From NCBI GenBank assembly GCA_947170415.1, contig CAMVTN010000003.1:1-50149 (forward strand): DNA of 50,149 nucleotides, read 5' to 3'. Positions 1-11,135 of the stretch are shown here, in pieces. The translations under genes and the position numbers were made by a program. Origin of the DNA: an uncultured Lachnospiraceae bacterium. GTDB taxonomy: Bacteria; Bacillota; Clostridia; Lachnospirales; Lachnospiraceae. Under the pieces are notes generated by a model that saw only the letters and a program-made list of their open reading frames with translations, was not told the DNA's origin and ran no database searches. Position 1 is the first letter of the stretch. Every line of letters begins with the position of its first letter.

Positions 1-760
1 TTCCCTCATAGGTTCTGGTCGTCAGAAATGCTGATGCCGTATAGATCGTCGTAAAAAAGAAATTCATAATGCCGCAGAAAAACAGGAAAACTGCCGTTTT
101 TCCATAATTATCCTTAAATAACTTCTTTCCTATCCGGTAGTATATAAGATTCGACATTATGATCGTCACAGCTTCCATTACAGTTTTCGTCCACAAAAGA
201 GGATGAACGCCTGTAAGCTTGCACATTACCGCGTCATTTAAGGTATATGTCGCAAAAAAGTAACGCATCTCAAAGTGATCCTGCCACATTCCTGTATAAG
301 GATCATAGATATTCAGCATATCCGTCTGAAGCGAGGTTGTTGCAGTCGCCACGTAAAATGCCGCATCAAGCGTAAACTGATACGCATGAATGATCACAAT
401 AAGTTCTGCCAGTATCAGAACGGCTGCTACACACGCAAATCCCCAGTGTTCTGTCAGAAACCGTCCTATTTCTCTTAACTTTGGCACAAAGAGCCTGCGA
501 TTTAAAAAGGCTGCAGCTATGATCACCACTACCAGGATCACCGCCCATATTTCAGACAGAAGCGAAAGCGGCCGCCATTTTAGCATGATCGGGACACATA
601 CGAGTTCAAAAGTCAGATAGTAAATAAAAAAACCCGTTATAACAGAAACGGTCGCTGAAAACGGACGGTCTTTCAACCGTCCGGTCACCAGCGAGCCGAA
701 TGCTGCATAAAGTATAAAATTCAAAATTATCAGGGCTGTCAGTATCAGAAGCTGTATCAT
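1..760 (-). CDS. Multi-pass membrane protein, partial (runs off the left edge); hypothetical, possibly polysaccharide-associated
   Basis: Open frame on the minus strand from ATG at 760 to position 1 without a stop (MIQLLILTALIILNFILYAAFGSLVTGRLKDRPFSATVSVITGFF...); hydrophobic segments; absent from ORF track because it has no stop inside the window. Confidence 0.8.
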   Translation of the reverse strand, partial: MIQLLILTALIILNFILYAAFGSLVTGRLKDRPFSATVSVITGFFIYYLTFELVCVPIMLKWRPLSLLSEIWAVILVVVIIAAAFLNRRLFVPKLREIGRFLTEHWGFACVAAVLILAELIVIIHAYQFTLDAAFYVATATTSLQTDMLNIYDPYTGMWQDHFEMRYFFATYTLNDAVMCKLTGVHPLLWTKTVMEAVTIIMSNLIYYRIGKKLFKDNYGKTAVFLFFCGIMNFFFTTIYTASAFLTTRTYEG

Positions 761-772
761 GAATCCGTCCTG

Positions 773-1135
773 TCAATTTCCATTATCCGAAACCGTTGAT
801 CCTGCTTTATCCTGCATCTCCTGCATGGATTTCTCCATGGATGTGATACTGCCATAAAGAGTATTGATCTTTCGGTTCAGCGTAAATATAGCCCCGATGG
901 ATACCACTGCATATATCGCAAAAATGATATATCCGGTGATCAGAATCTTCCATTTTTTCCGATTATCCAACAGGTCCTCCTCTGTTCCGGCCGCTCCACC
1001 TGTGTGAATCTCATCATTTCCACCGGAAAATCCTCTGCGCATCATATCGAGCAGAGTATTTAACGGTCTTTCCGTCAATCCCGATGTCAATATCAGAAGC
1101 GTACCAAGCACAACCAGAACAATTCTCACGATCAT
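773..1135 (-). CDS. Small membrane protein (2 TM segments), hypothetical
   Basis: ORF 120 aa, overlaps stop/start (ATGA) with upstream fcl, same strand. Confidence 0.75.
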   Translation of the reverse strand: MIVRIVLVVLGTLLILTSGLTERPLNTLLDMMRRGFSGGNDEIHTGGAAGTEEDLLDNRKKWKILITGYIIFAIYAVVSIGAIFTLNRKINTLYGSITSMEKSMQEMQDKAGSTVSDNGN

Positions 1136-2079
1136 TTTTTCAGATCCTTTTCATCCTGTGAAAGGTACCACTCGTACTCTCTGCGGATACCTTCTTCAAG
1201 GTCAACCTTTTCTTTCCATCCGATAGAATGAAGCTTTGAAACATCGCAAAGCTTTCTGGGCGTTCCGTCCGGCATATCGGAATTCCATCTGATCTCACCT
1301 TCAAAGCCTACAACCTTCTTTACAAGCTCTGCCAGGCCCTTGATAGTGATTTCTTTACCTGTTCCGATATTCACATGCTGCTCACCGCTGTAGTTCTCTA
1401 AGAGGTAAACGCAGGCATCAGCCATATCATCCACATACAGGAACTCACGAAGCGGAGAACCTGTTCCCCAAAGCTCTACATATTCAGCATTTGCCTTCTT
1501 TGCATCGTCAAACTTACGGATCATAGCCGGCATTACATGGCTTGTTTCAAGATTGAAATTATCATTCGGTCCGTAAAGATTTGTCGGCATGCAGCTGATA
1601 AAGTCATCGCCATACTGTCTCTTGAAGAACTTGCACATTTCCATTCCGGAAATCTTTGCAATAGCATATGCCTCATTTGTAGTTTCAAGAGGTCCTGTCA
1701 GAAGTGCATCCTCCGGGATCGGCTGAGGCGCCATCTTAGGATAAATGCAGGAACTTCCGAGAAACAGAAGCTTCTTTACATGATGATCATGTGCAGCTTT
1801 TATAACATTGCACTGGATGATGGAATTAATGTAAATGAAATCAGCAGGATATGTCTGATTTGCATTTATTCCACCAACATGAGCTGCTGCGAGAACAACA
1901 TACTCCGGCTTCTCTTCTTCAAAAAAGCGAAATACATCTGCCTGGTTAGTAAGATCCAGTTCATGATGTGTACGACCAATAACGTTTGTATAGCCTTTTT
2001 CCTCAAGGCTTCTGACAATGGCAGATCCTACAAGTCCACGGTGACCTGCCACATAAATCTTTGCATTCTTTTCAATCAT
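1132..2079 (-). CDS. fcl: GDP-L-fucose synthase
   Basis: NAD-binding GHRGLVGSAI, GSSCIYPKMAPQPIPEDALLTGPLE, YAIAKISGMEMC motifs of GDP-fucose synthases; next to gmd. Confidence 0.95.
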   Translation of the reverse strand: MIEKNAKIYVAGHRGLVGSAIVRSLEEKGYTNVIGRTHHELDLTNQADVFRFFEEEKPEYVVLAAAHVGGINANQTYPADFIYINSIIQCNVIKAAHDHHVKKLLFLGSSCIYPKMAPQPIPEDALLTGPLETTNEAYAIAKISGMEMCKFFKRQYGDDFISCMPTNLYGPNDNFNLETSHVMPAMIRKFDDAKKANAEYVELWGTGSPLREFLYVDDMADACVYLLENYSGEQHVNIGTGKEITIKGLAELVKKVVGFEGEIRWNSDMPDGTPRKLCDVSKLHSIGWKEKVDLEEGIRREYEWYLSQDEKDLKK

Positions 2080-2081
2080 CT

Positions 2082-3161
2082 TTATTTAGCCTTTTTCTGT
2101 GATGCGAGATATTCTTCCGGTGTCTGACCTGTGATCTCCTTCATATCTGCATCCATCATCATCTTAACAAGACCCTTGAAATCTGTCTTTCTCTTCCAGC
2201 CAAGTTCCTTCTCTGCACGGCTTGAATCACCCCAAAGGAGCTCAACCTCTGCCGGACGGAAGTACTTCGGATTAACTTCTACGTAAACCTTTCCTGTTAC
2301 CTTATCGTAACCCTTTTCGTTTACGCCGGTGCCTCTCCATGCAAGCTCGATTCCAACAGCCTTAAATGCCTCTTCAACAAACTCACGAACAGCATGTGTC
2401 TCGTTAGATGCAAGAACATAGTCGCCCGGCTTTTCCTGCTGAAGGATTCTCCACATACCTTCTACATAGTCTCCTGCGAAGCCCCAGTCACGCTTTGCGT
2501 TGAGGTTTCCGAGCTGAAGAACATCCTGATCTCCCTTTACGATATGAGAAACAGCCTGTGTGATCTTTCTTGTAACAAATGTCTCACCACGACGAGGTGA
2601 CTCATGGTTAAAGAGGATACCATTGCAAGCGTAGAGACCATATGCCTCACGATAGTTTACTGTGATCCAGTATGAGTAGAGCTTTGCTGCTCCGTACGGG
2701 CTCTTCGGATAGAACGGAGTCTTTTCTGACTGCGGAGCTGTATCCGGGATACCTCCGAAAAGCTCAGATGTAGATGCCTGATAGAATCTGCACTTGATAC
2801 CATTCTTTTTGATAGCATCAAGGATACGGAGGGTACCGATACCTGTTGTCTCAGCTGTGTACTCAGGAACCTCAAATGATACACCTACGTGTGACTGAGC
2901 TGCGAGGTTGTAGATCTCTGTAGGCTGGATCTGCTCGATCAGTCTGTTAAGGTTACTGGAATCAGTCATATCTCCATAGTGAAGGAAAAATGTCTTATCC
3001 TTAAGTTCCTTGTTGTAGTAGAGATGGTCAATTCTCTTTGTATTGATGCTGGACTGTCTTCTGATGATACCGTGTACCTCATAGCCCTTTTCCAGAAGCA
3101 GGTCTGCAAGGTAGGAACCGTCCTGTCCTGTGATACCTGTAATAAGTGCAACGTTTCTCAT
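2082..3161 (-). CDS. gmd: GDP-mannose 4,6-dehydratase (start probably at 3161, [26 protein letters not shown] track starts at 3203)
   Basis: [23 protein letters not shown] signature; SD AAAGGA upstream of ATG 3161. Confidence 0.95.
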   Translation of the reverse strand: MRNVALITGITGQDGSYLADLLLEKGYEVHGIIRRQSSINTKRIDHLYYNKELKDKTFFLHYGDMTDSSNLNRLIEQIQPTEIYNLAAQSHVGVSFEVPEYTAETTGIGTLRILDAIKKNGIKCRFYQASTSELFGGIPDTAPQSEKTPFYPKSPYGAAKLYSYWITVNYREAYGLYACNGILFNHESPRRGETFVTRKITQAVSHIVKGDQDVLQLGNLNAKRDWGFAGDYVEGMWRILQQEKPGDYVLASNETHAVREFVEEAFKAVGIELAWRGTGVNEKGYDKVTGKVYVEVNPKYFRPAEVELLWGDSSRAEKELGWKRKTDFKGLVKMMMDADMKEITGQTPEEYLASQKKAK

Positions 3162-3231
3162 AAATAATCCTTTCATAACCGAAGCCTTTTTATACGACTT
3201 CAAACACCTCAGAACAGCTGCTGCCGTTCAA

Positions 3232-4104
3232 TTACATTTCGTCAATATATTCTCTGATGGCATCCTTCCAGTCAGCAAAACGGAAATCACCGGTAAGACG
3301 CAGCATATAATTATCAAGGATAGAATATGCCGGTCTGTCTGTGCTCTGGGGATTCATCTTTTTATACTCTTCTGTTGTAACGTGATTTACCTTTGTATTC
3401 TTGCCGGCAAGTCTAAAGATCTCTTCTGTGAAGTCAGCCCAGTTTGTATCTCCCTCACATGTTCCGTGGAACAGACCATAATTGTCTGTCGGAAGAAGAT
3501 AGTGGATCGCCTTTGCAAGTTCCTTTGTGCTGGTAGGTGTTCCGAGCTGATCCTTTACAACGCTTACTTCATCATGATTCTCACTGAGTCTGAGCATTGT
3601 CTTTACAAAGTTCTTGCCATCTCCATAGAGCCATGCTGTACGGATAGTAAAATATCTCTTTGCAAAATCACGCACGAAATTCTCGCCTGCAAGCTTTGTC
3701 CTTCCGTACATACTTACAGGTCCTGTTGTATCAAACTCTGTATACGGGCGATCTCCATCACCGCGGAATACATAATCTGTAGAGATATGCACCAGTTTTG
3801 AATCTGCTTCCGTAGCCGCGATCGCAAGATTCCTGGGACCGAGTGCATTGATCTTATATGCCAGATCCCCTTTTGTTTCCTGTTCATCAACCGCTGTGTA
3901 AGCAGCGCAATTTATGATTGCGTAGGGTTTCAGCTCTTTTGCAAGAGAAATTACCTGATCCACGTTTGTGATATCCAGTGCGTGGATGCCTTCACCCTCA
4001 GCTACATCAGTATTATAGATCTCATACTCAGTACTTCCGGCAAATTCGCGGTTTACTGCTCTTCCAAGCTGACCGTTGCTTCCTGTAACCAGCAGTGTTT
4101 TCAT
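3232..4104 (-). CDS. rfbD: dTDP-4-dehydrorhamnose reductase
   Basis: MKTLLVTGSNGQLGRAV N-terminus, STDYVFRGDG, YGRTKLAGE motifs; ORF track start 4143 is likely too long. Confidence 0.93.
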   Translation of the reverse strand: MKTLLVTGSNGQLGRAVNREFAGSTEYEIYNTDVAEGEGIHALDITNVDQVISLAKELKPYAIINCAAYTAVDEQETKGDLAYKINALGPRNLAIAATEADSKLVHISTDYVFRGDGDRPYTEFDTTGPVSMYGRTKLAGENFVRDFAKRYFTIRTAWLYGDGKNFVKTMLRLSENHDEVSVVKDQLGTPTSTKELAKAIHYLLPTDNYGLFHGTCEGDTNWADFTEEIFRLAGKNTKVNHVTTEEYKKMNPQSTDRPAYSILDNYMLRLTGDFRFADWKDAIREYIDEM

Positions 4105-4435
4105 GATAGCTTTATCCTCCGCTCTTTTTAACAGAAAGCCCAATTGCCTCCTGTCCCATGATTAACTAAGGTATTGTACCATCTTTTGTCAAGGTTGTCA
4201 CTGTTTGTTAAAAACTAGAATAAAGTGTATCCTATTTATGGTTACTGTTCACTCGCTTCCAGCTCGCTCACGTAACGGATTTTGCCAATTAAATCGCCTC
4301 CGGCGATGGGCAAAATCCAATGGCTTTTCATCTTTCTTGGTCGTAAACTCCGCAGCGTAGTGCTCCGTTTACGTGTGAACTGTTACTATTTATGAACAAA
4401 TCAGGCTCTGCCTGAAAAATCATAAGGAGCTCTTT

Positions 4436-5968
4436 ATGACCCGTAATAATGCTAAAAATCCGTTTTTTGAGTTTTTGGATAAAAACCGCATATCTCTGAT
4501 AATCGCGCTGATACACTGGATCATCACTTTCTTTACGGATAAATTTGTTTTCACAGTTTCACCCATAACTGAACCACTGAATTATTTTCCGTGCAAAATC
4601 CTGCTTTTTATCATGCTCTTCGCGATCTGGAGAGCCGTTATCAGACACACGCCTGAAACTATGAGCATCCTTAAGTATGCTGCTATCTACTTTGTTCCTA
4701 TAATTGCCGTACTTATTTTTAAGCTCCCGGAAGGATTTCTTTCAAACGACGAGACACTCATATTTCAGGAAGCATCAAACCTTGCGAGCTACACCTGGTT
4801 TTATTACATAACCACGTGGTACTACATTATTTCAATGATGCTTATCCCTGCATGGTTCGGACCGATCCTCGTCAAAGTGGCCATACAGCTTCTTGTATGC
4901 GGATACGCAGTGCACAGGCTTTCAAAGTATCTTTCTGCCAAATACGGTATGATCCAGTATCTGGCATTTATGATCCCGCCTGTGCTCGCTTATACTACAT
5001 CGGCACATCGTATCCCGGTTTACTTTTTGCTATATCTGTTTTTACTGTTCACACTGCTGATGGATAAACTTGAGGAAAAATCCATCACACGCGCAAAGCT
5101 TCTTTGGATCTTATTTCTCGGCGCAGTCCTTACCCAGTGGAGAACCGAAGGAATTTACTTTGCAGTCATACTGCCGATACTTTTATTCCTGACATATCCC
5201 GAACTCAGAAATAAAAGAAAAGCTATTACACTCATAGTTTCTGCGCTTATCATCCAGTATATCGTAGCCATACCGCAAAACGGTATCCTGCCAAACCGCA
5301 TGGACGACAAAGCCAACAACCGCATGGGTCCTTTTTATGCCTACACCATCACAAATATGATGCGACATGGTCTTGACCGCGACAAAAATAAAGACGACCT
5401 CGAAAAAGTCGCCCATTACCTTGATCTCAATACTATCGATTCTATCAATAATGACCTTGGAAACATAAATTATGAAGATGTTCTCATCCTCTATTATCCA
5501 GGTTATACAGGAAAGATAGATACTGCCACAACGGAAGATTACGAATTATACACCGAAGGGTGCAGAAACATATTTATAAACAACCCTGATGTCCTCCTAA
5601 GAACAAGGATCGGCGCTTTTGATTACGCCGCTACCCCTTATGACATCAAGTGGGAACAGGGCGGTATTAAGGGATTTGCATTGTTTATTGTAAGTATCGT
5701 CAAAACCATCGCCTATAATCTGTATATCCCGCATATTATACTTGCTCTGCTGTGCCTTTATAGTCTGATACGGAGACGTTGGTTTACTTTCTTCATGACA
5801 GGTGGACTTATCGGTCACTTTATTATCGTTTTTATCCTTGCACCGGCATCATACTTTAAGTACTATTTTCCAATATACTTCACAATGTACTTCTGGTTGA
5901 TACTTATCTTCATAAACCTTTTATGGAACCGTTTCAATCCTGACAAGAAGTTTTCATTTATCCAGTAA
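4436..5968 (+). CDS. Multi-pass membrane protein, hypothetical (glycan assembly-type topology)
   Basis: 510 aa ORF with many hydrophobic segments; located next to nucleotide-sugar genes. Confidence 0.8.
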   Translation: MTRNNAKNPFFEFLDKNRISLIIALIHWIITFFTDKFVFTVSPITEPLNYFPCKILLFIMLFAIWRAVIRHTPETMSILKYAAIYFVPIIAVLIFKLPEGFLSNDETLIFQEASNLASYTWFYYITTWYYIISMMLIPAWFGPILVKVAIQLLVCGYAVHRLSKYLSAKYGMIQYLAFMIPPVLAYTTSAHRIPVYFLLYLFLLFTLLMDKLEEKSITRAKLLWILFLGAVLTQWRTEGIYFAVILPILLFLTYPELRNKRKAITLIVSALIIQYIVAIPQNGILPNRMDDKANNRMGPFYAYTITNMMRHGLDRDKNKDDLEKVAHYLDLNTIDSINNDLGNINYEDVLILYYPGYTGKIDTATTEDYELYTEGCRNIFINNPDVLLRTRIGAFDYAATPYDIKWEQGGIKGFALFIVSIVKTIAYNLYIPHIILALLCLYSLIRRRWFTFFMTGGLIGHFIIVFILAPASYFKYYFPIYFTMYFWLILIFINLLWNRFNPDKKFSFIQ

Positions 5969-5985
5969 CAAAAACCACGAAAAAA

Positions 5986-6025
5986 TTAAGCGGAGCTGTG
6001 AATCTTTCATCACAGCTCCGCTTTC
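5986..6025. terminator. Bidirectional rho-independent terminator
   Basis: AAGCGGAGCTGTGA...TCACAGCTCCGCTTT inverted repeat between convergent genes. Confidence 0.85.
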
Positions 6026-6033
6026 CTTTTGTT

Positions 6034-6297
6034 TTATTCGCCGAGTCCGCTCTCGATCGCACTAACCAATCTTTTCAGAGCCTCACCCTCATCTTCGCCT
6101 TCACAGACCAGTTCGATTTCATCGCCACATTTCACACACGCTCCAAGAACACTCAAAACACTCTTTGCGTTTGCTGTGTTCTCACGAAACCTGAATGTGA
6201 TCAATGACTTGAACTCCATGGCTTCCTTACAGAGTATTCCTGCAGGGCGAAGGTGAAGTCCGGTCGGATTCTTTATAACGACCTTCTGACTGACCAT
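6034..6297 (-). CDS. HPr family phosphocarrier protein
   Basis: GLHLRPAG His motif and AKSVLSVL Ser-site region of HPr. Confidence 0.9.
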   Translation of the reverse strand: MVSQKVVIKNPTGLHLRPAGILCKEAMEFKSLITFRFRENTANAKSVLSVLGACVKCGDEIELVCEGEDEGEALKRLVSAIESGLGE

Positions 6298-6480
6298 ATC
6301 GCATTTCCCTCCAGTCGATTAATATCATAGGTAAGCTTTTGTCCGATTGTTTGCGATAGTTTTTTCACTCACCTATTTTTGCCGAAAGTTTCAACATTTT
6401 TGATAAACAAATTATATCATTTCCCGGCAATTTATGCAATTTAAACATAGTATACTGTATGCATTATTTATGATTCGGAA

Positions 6481-7830
6481 TTATATCACTGTTTTTTCGA
6501 TCAGCATAGCCAGCTTCTGTGCATCTGCATCAATAACCTTCTGATCCTTACCCTCGATCATTACACGAACAAGTGGCTCTGTACCTGAAGGACGGATGAG
6601 GATCCTTCCCTCTCCGGCATACTTCTTTTCAAGCGCCTGGATCGCATCTTTGATCTCAGAATACTCCAGATACTTATCTTTTTTGTGTGTAGGTACCTTT
6701 GCATTACAAAGAGCCTGCGGCAGTACTTCCATGACTTTTGCAAGTTCAGATAGCTTCTTTCCGCTGAGTTTTATCACCTCCAGTAGATGCAATGCTGAGA
6801 GAAGACCGTCTCCGGTAGTATTTTCATTCAGGAAAATAATATGACCTGACTGTTCTCCACCAAGAGATGCTCCGATTTCTCTCATATGCTCAAGCACATA
6901 TCGATCTCCAACCTTAGTCTGATCAACGCGGATTCCCTTTTCTTTACCCATGAGAAGGAAGCCAAGATTTGTCATTACAGTAACAACGATCGTGTCTCCG
7001 CTAAGAGTTCCCTGCTCCTTCATGTGGTTTCCGATGATTGCCATTATCTCGTCACCATTCACCACGTGACCATTTTCATCTACAGCAAGGAGACGATCCG
7101 CATCACCATCAAATGCAAGTCCGACATCCGCTTTTTCCATTACAACTCTTGCACACAGTTCTTCCATGTGTGTCGATCCACAGTTACTATTGATATTTGT
7201 ACCATCCGGCTGAGTGTGGATAGGTATAACCGTAGCACCAAGTTCCTGAAGTGTCTCGATCGAAGTAATATAAGATGCGCCTTCCGCACAGTCAGCAACG
7301 ATCTTAAGACCTGTAAGATCTGTGCTGATCTGACTCATGGAATGATTGATATATTCTTCTCTGGCATCTCTTCTGTACTTGATCTTACCAACACCTGAAC
7401 CTGTAGGCTTCGGAAGGTCCTTATTTCCGTTACGGATATACTCTTCTATGCGATCTTCCATCTCATCTGAAAGCTTATATCCATCACCGTTGAAGAACTT
7501 GATTCCGTTAAATTCAACAGGATTGTGTGACGCAGATATAACAACACCTGCATCAACCTTATATTTTCTGGTAAGATATGCGATTGCCGGTGTAGGCATT
7601 ACACCTACATATACTGCATTTGCTCCAACAGAACAAATACCTGCCATAAGCGCATTTGCAAGCATATCTCCTGATATACGGGTATCACATCCAACCATAA
7701 TAGTAGGACGATATGAATGTTCCTCAGTAAGAACGTAGGCGCCTGCCGCACCAAGCTGCATCGCAAGAAGAGGTGTCAACTCTGTGTTGGCAATTCCTCT
7801 TACACCGTCTGTTCCAAACAATCTAGCCAT
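6481..7830 (-). CDS. glmM: Phosphoglucosamine mutase
   Basis: [15 protein letters not shown] start, [21 protein letters not shown] motifs; SD GAAAGGA before ATG 7830. Confidence 0.97.
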   Translation of the reverse strand: MARLFGTDGVRGIANTELTPLLAMQLGAAGAYVLTEEHSYRPTIMVGCDTRISGDMLANALMAGICSVGANAVYVGVMPTPAIAYLTRKYKVDAGVVISASHNPVEFNGIKFFNGDGYKLSDEMEDRIEEYIRNGNKDLPKPTGSGVGKIKYRRDAREEYINHSMSQISTDLTGLKIVADCAEGASYITSIETLQELGATVIPIHTQPDGTNINSNCGSTHMEELCARVVMEKADVGLAFDGDADRLLAVDENGHVVNGDEIMAIIGNHMKEQGTLSGDTIVVTVMTNLGFLLMGKEKGIRVDQTKVGDRYVLEHMREIGASLGGEQSGHIIFLNENTTGDGLLSALHLLEVIKLSGKKLSELAKVMEVLPQALCNAKVPTHKKDKYLEYSEIKDAIQALEKKYAGEGRILIRPSGTEPLVRVMIEGKDQKVIDADAQKLAMLIEKTVI

Positions 7831-7880
7831 AAATAATCCTTTCAATACTTCTGCCGTTCTATCCGGCTATTTTTCAAATA

Positions 7881-9260
7881 TTAGTCACGGGCCACAGTCT
7901 GGCTGTCATCAGTCTTTTCTGTTTCGCCGTGCTGATCAGAATTTGATTCATCCGAATCACCATTATCGGATGTATCGCCATCGCCTTTCTGCAGCAGTAC
8001 TTTAACTGTTGCATTCCCCTGAGTCACTCCACCGGGAAGGCTCAGTACCACGTTGGCATCATACAACTCAGGAGTAACATTTCCCTCAGAATCCGTTGAT
8101 ACACCGGAAAGATCTGCCGTTCCTGTAATACCGGACGGCACAAGTGTATTCAGAACTGATGAAAGTCCCTGAACATCTACTGTGAACACTCCTGCAGCAT
8201 TTTGGAATGAAGCAGTCATTCCCTCCGGAACATTTTCCAAAGTCAGATTCGAAATCGGAACATTAAGAGTCTTGTTCTGCGCTGCTTCAAGTTTTACTGT
8301 AACAGCTACTTCCGACTTTGACGAATCTACAAGATATATTCCACTCGGCAGATATCTGCTTATATCTACGGTAACTGTCACATCACCTGTCGCGCCAGTA
8401 ATATCTACTGCGCTTTCCGGTATCGAAACCGACTGGACAGATGAAAGAGTTTTCGAATCACCTGTAATATCTATGGTTTTAACAGATGTCTCTACATTTC
8501 CCGTAGCAGAATACCCTGATGCAGGCGTACCTGTATAAGCCGCAGTGAGAGAAACGGTCTTAACCTCCCAGATATCAACTGTTGCACTTGATTCCTTAAC
8601 CGACATGGTAAGTGCAGATGTATCAACAGGTTCTCCCTTTTCATTTAGAAGAACAACCGGTTCGGTTGTGTGGATCTCGCTTGTCATTCCGGAAACATTG
8701 ACTCTCACAACAGCCTTTGCTATTTCCGAAACAACCGACTCCGGTCCCGAAATCCTGACAACATTTGTAGTCAGTGATTTACTTCCCACAGTATATCCAT
8801 CCGCCACATCCCCGGTCGTTTCTACCTGAATCTTGTACTGTGACTCTTTCAGATCTTCGATCATCACAGTGGCATATTCCTGTCTTGGTGTGATGGACTG
8901 TATCCTGTCCGCATACCTTGTTGCCTTTACTTCGATCGGTACGCGGTTACCTTCCAATTCAGTCATATCTATCGTAGCTTTAAAATTATCCCTCGACAAT
9001 TCCGAAAGAACTGACCTTTCCGCACGAACACTTATAGATATCATACGGCTCGAATCCGATAGTTCAAATGCTTTTCCGCTTTCTTCCATCACAGATGCAT
9101 TTTCGATAGTAACCGGTATGGATGTGAACGGAAGTGTCATCACAGGATTATCTATGCTGACTACCACCAGCCATAACAAAAAGGCGAATAGAAGAGAAAG
9201 CAGCTTTATTCCGGGATTGGAAGTAAGTTTTTTTCCAAACTCCCTCATCGTCTGAATCAT
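7881..9260 (-). CDS. cdaR: YbbR-domain protein, CdaR-type regulator of diadenylate cyclase
   Basis: N-terminal TM then repeated beta-rich YbbR-like domains; located between cdaA and glmM. Confidence 0.9.
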   Translation of the reverse strand: MIQTMREFGKKLTSNPGIKLLSLLFAFLLWLVVVSIDNPVMTLPFTSIPVTIENASVMEESGKAFELSDSSRMISISVRAERSVLSELSRDNFKATIDMTELEGNRVPIEVKATRYADRIQSITPRQEYATVMIEDLKESQYKIQVETTGDVADGYTVGSKSLTTNVVRISGPESVVSEIAKAVVRVNVSGMTSEIHTTEPVVLLNEKGEPVDTSALTMSVKESSATVDIWEVKTVSLTAAYTGTPASGYSATGNVETSVKTIDITGDSKTLSSVQSVSIPESAVDITGATGDVTVTVDISRYLPSGIYLVDSSKSEVAVTVKLEAAQNKTLNVPISNLTLENVPEGMTASFQNAAGVFTVDVQGLSSVLNTLVPSGITGTADLSGVSTDSEGNVTPELYDANVVLSLPGGVTQGNATVKVLLQKGDGDTSDNGDSDESNSDQHGETEKTDDSQTVARD

Positions 9261-10144
9261 GAACGATCACCGCCCTTTCCTTTCCAGAAAAAGAGGCGAC
9301 GCTCTTCCGGAGTCTTTCGAACCTTATTCTGAAGTTTTGTCATGCGGGTGCGGACAAACTCTGCATCAACCGCCCTAAACAGCTCACCCTCGTACGCTAT
9401 TGATACACGTCCCGTCTCTTCGGATACGATTAGTGTCAATGAATCCGTAACCTCAGATATGCCAACGCCTGCTCGATGGCGCGTTCCCAGTTCCTTTGAA
9501 AGCTCCATATTATCCGACAAAGGCAGATAGCACGTAGCCGACACGATCCTGTCGCCGCGGATTATAACAGCTCCATCATGGAGCGGCGTATTGTGCTCAA
9601 AGATATTAATGAGAAGCTGACTCGTTACTATAGAGTCAAGATCGATACCGGTCCTCTCGTATTCATCAAGAGCATCATTCTGGGCCAGGACTATCAATGC
9701 CCCGGTTCTGGCTCTTCCCATTTCATAACATGCCTTGATGATCTCATTAACTGTCTTGTCCGAAAAACGTTCACCTGAACTCGGTGATACATTAAAAGAA
9801 ATGAAGGACCGAAAGATATTCTTTCTTCCAAGTATGTCCAATGCCTTTCTGAGCTCCGGCTGAAAAATAACAACAACCGCCATAATGGCTACATTCAGTG
9901 CATTACGCACCAGCCATATGATCGTATTCATCTGAAATACGTAAGCTACCAGAATAAAAAGAACGATCACAACTATTCCGCGGAGCAACGACCATGCCTT
10001 TGTATTCTTTATCCAAACAAGTACTTCATAGATAAGAAATGCAATAATCAGGATTTCCACATAATCCGTTGTGACCATTCTCGGTATGGAATCAAACGAT
10101 ATGAACTTTTCGAGATAACCAACAAAATTAGCGATTCCAGTCAT
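9257..10144 (-). CDS. cdaA: Diadenylate cyclase CdaA (DisA_N/DAC domain)
   Basis: DAC motifs LHDGAVII and GTRHRAGVGISE after three TM segments. Confidence 0.96.
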   Translation of the reverse strand: MTGIANFVGYLEKFISFDSIPRMVTTDYVEILIIAFLIYEVLVWIKNTKAWSLLRGIVVIVLFILVAYVFQMNTIIWLVRNALNVAIMAVVVIFQPELRKALDILGRKNIFRSFISFNVSPSSGERFSDKTVNEIIKACYEMGRARTGALIVLAQNDALDEYERTGIDLDSIVTSQLLINIFEHNTPLHDGAVIIRGDRIVSATCYLPLSDNMELSKELGTRHRAGVGISEVTDSLTLIVSEETGRVSIAYEGELFRAVDAEFVRTRMTKLQNKVRKTPEERRLFFWKGKGGDRS

Positions 10145-11133
10145 GAATCCGTCCGTCTGCGTTCTGTACGTTCAAAAGAGCGTACCCTGCTATCTACTGT
10201 GCCGCGTCCTGCAGAACTTATCTTCTTTACCGTTTTTTCCGGTGCAGAAACAGAAAGCTTTGGCACAGCTTTTACATAATAGTAATATTCATCATCTTCA
10301 AACTGCAGATATTCCGTTCTGGTATAGTCCACTGCAAGGAAGAAAAATTCGATAGCATATGCGATAGCAAAAGATACGATCGCGCCCAGCAGCAGGAATA
10401 TCAGATTCATCTGCAGATCATATATGAAGTCACCGGCAAGGAAAATTATCACATTTACTATGGATCCTGTCGCAAGAGCAATGATCCTGCTGTAATTTAT
10501 CGACAATCGTCTGATCAGATATACCACTATTACAGTGACCATAAAAGCTGCCACAGTAACCCTCATTGACCGGTTTCCTATAATCCCATTCACAAGAACT
10601 CTCACCTGATTCACAGCCGACTCTATATCAGCTCCCGCAAGCGAAGCATTATTATCTTTTACATAACCTACGGTATAGTAAACGATTGCGCCGCACGCTA
10701 CTGACACAGACGACAGTATATTGCCTCTGAGTCCTGACACAAGAGGCACCGTCGCAGGTATATTCAATGCACAGGCAAGAGGTGTCAGAAGCACTCCCAG
10801 ACCATCCTTCGGTGAAAATCTGAAGTACATCAAAAAAAGCAGTACAAACAAAATTAACACAACACCTGCGCAAACAAGTGAAAGTTTATAAAGATGGAGC
10901 ACGGTAAGGCCCGCTGCAAAAACCATTATCGCATTCACCGGCAATATAGAATTTACCAGTGCGATGACAATGACCGGCACCGGGCTATCCAGTGCTTCCA
11001 TATATCCTATGTTTTTATTAATAACCGTGTAGGTGATCAGTGCCAACAGGAATCTCAGCGCAGGTGTTATGAACACCTCGTACTTTGCATAAAACTCCTT
11101 AAGCTGGTTCCTGACCAAAAGTAAATTTGCCAT
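10141..11133 (-). CDS. Multi-pass membrane protein upstream of cdaA, unknown function
   Basis: 330 aa, ~8 hydrophobic segments, C-terminal FEDDEYYYYVKAVPK and basic tail; 4-bp overlap with cdaA. Confidence 0.8.
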   Translation of the reverse strand: MANLLLVRNQLKEFYAKYEVFITPALRFLLALITYTVINKNIGYMEALDSPVPVIVIALVNSILPVNAIMVFAAGLTVLHLYKLSLVCAGVVLILFVLLFLMYFRFSPKDGLGVLLTPLACALNIPATVPLVSGLRGNILSSVSVACGAIVYYTVGYVKDNNASLAGADIESAVNQVRVLVNGIIGNRSMRVTVAAFMVTVIVVYLIRRLSINYSRIIALATGSIVNVIIFLAGDFIYDLQMNLIFLLLGAIVSFAIAYAIEFFFLAVDYTRTEYLQFEDDEYYYYVKAVPKLSVSAPEKTVKKISSAGRGTVDSRVRSFERTERRRTDS

Positions 11134-11135
11134 AA

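Noticed and set aside
1537-2127. 196-aa plus-strand ORF
   Set aside because: Antisense to fcl with no recognisable motif; product of codon bias on the other strand.
3155-3178. Shared leader TGAAAGGATTATTTATG at gmd (3159-3175) and glmM (7828-7844) as a possible regulatory motif
   Set aside because: It is an ordinary SD plus spacer plus ATG; mainly useful for showing that the ORF-track starts (MKGLFM) are too far upstream.
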